Program-made: the position numbers and the translations under genes
Notes under the pieces: generated by a model
Seen by the model: the letters and a program-made list of their open reading frames with translations, nothing else
Told to the model about the DNA's origin: nothing
Database searches by the model: none
Source of the DNA: Amycolatopsis australiensis
Lineage (GTDB): Bacteria > Actinomycetota > Actinomycetes > Mycobacteriales > Pseudonocardiaceae
Reading direction: 5' to 3'
Length of the DNA stretch: 64,000 nt
NCBI RefSeq assembly: GCF_900119165.1
Contig: NZ_FPJG01000006.1
Location: 5,766,001-5,830,000 of the forward strand
Part shown: positions 63,847 to 64,000 of the stretch, one piece after another
How positions within the stretch are numbered: the stretch's first letter is position 1
How the letters are laid out: each line of letters opens with the position of its first letter

Positions 63847-64000
63847 GTGACCGGATCGATGCCCCGCAAGGCGGCGCTGGCCGCCTGGATCGGCAGCGCG
63901 CTCGAGTACTACGACTTCTTCATCTACGGCACCGCCGCCGCGCTGGTGTTCAACAAGGTCTTCTTCCCCGCCTCCTCCCCCGCCACCGGCACCCTCCTGG
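63847..64000 (+). CDS. MHS-family (shikimate-type) MFS transporter, 3' truncated by the window edge
   Basis: 51 codons are visible. [27 protein letters not shown] is the first helix of the metabolite:H+ symporter group that includes ShiA and PcaT (landmark [13 protein letters not shown]). GTG start with AGGAG about 11 nt upstream. Uptake of shikimate, quinate or protocatechuate is inferred from the adjacent catabolic genes. Confidence 0.82.
   Translation, partial: MTGSMPRKAALAAWIGSALEYYDFFIYGTAAALVFNKVFFPASSPATGTLL

Overview
The window is about 72% GC, uses GTG starts freely, has promoters of the form TTGACN-17-TAnnnT and carries many secreted carbohydrate-active enzymes with Sec-type or lipoprotein signals. 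This points to a filamentous actinobacterium. Gene content (DUF1996 proteins, GylR-type glycerol locus, DasABC-type importer) fits Pseudonocardiaceae and resembles Amycolatopsis; the genus is an inference. No rRNA, tRNA, CRISPR array, phage or insertion sequence was seen, so this looks like ordinary chromosome with accessory patches.

Layout. 1-3.4 kb: a partial quinone-oxidoreductase-like gene, argG under a probable ArgR-controlled leaderless promoter, and a phosphotransferase-fold kinase. 3.4-10.3 kb: glycerol locus, with glpF-glpK-glpD facing an IclR regulator and a second glycerol kinase that carries a hemerythrin-like C-terminal domain. 10.3-15.7 kb: a LacI-type sensor protein without a DNA-binding domain, a DUF1996 secreted protein, a secreted low-complexity protein with a possible toxin-like end, and a GH12 glucanase. 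15.7-33.1 kb: an L-arabinose unit on the minus strand. A LacI regulator is followed by eleven co-directional genes: a YtfQRT/YjfF-type importer, a GH51 arabinofuranosidase with three LamG modules, araB-araD-araA, and a ChvE/GguAB-type importer, closed by a strong terminator. 33.3-39.4 kb: a VanJ-like phosphatase with a D,D-carboxypeptidase, small secreted proteins, a beta-helix protein, an SDR, a LysE exporter and a histidine-rich membrane protein. 39.4-44.7 kb: a GH35 beta-galactosidase and its LacI regulator. 45.0-47.6 kb: a cysteine-cluster HTH regulator divergent from folE and a ferredoxin-reductase-like flavoprotein.

48.2-49.8 kb is decayed. A DevS/DevR-type two-component pair carries four frameshifts and lacks its 5' part, and it abuts the 3' half of a second DUF1996 gene. 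Directly after it comes the most interesting locus (50.5-54.6 kb): a 44-residue peptide with five perfect tandem VVHNRA repeats, a protein joining a leader-peptide-binding region to a YcaO domain, an MFS exporter and a GNAT acetyltransferase. This has the form of a RiPP cluster, but the repeated core has no Cys, Ser or Thr, so conventional azole chemistry does not explain it.

54.7-60.1 kb: an NlpC/P60-like secreted protein, then a DasABC-type importer with a GH3 N-acetylhexosaminidase under a DasR-like site. 60.3-64 kb: quinate/shikimate catabolism (dehydroshikimate dehydratase, shikimate dehydrogenase, TetR regulator, partial MHS transporter) sharing a TetR-type operator.

Regulatory logic can be read from the DNA. 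Three LacI-family genes share the operator TGTTAnCGnTAACA, and several regulators and argG appear to make leaderless mRNAs (TAnnnT, 6-7 nt, start codon).
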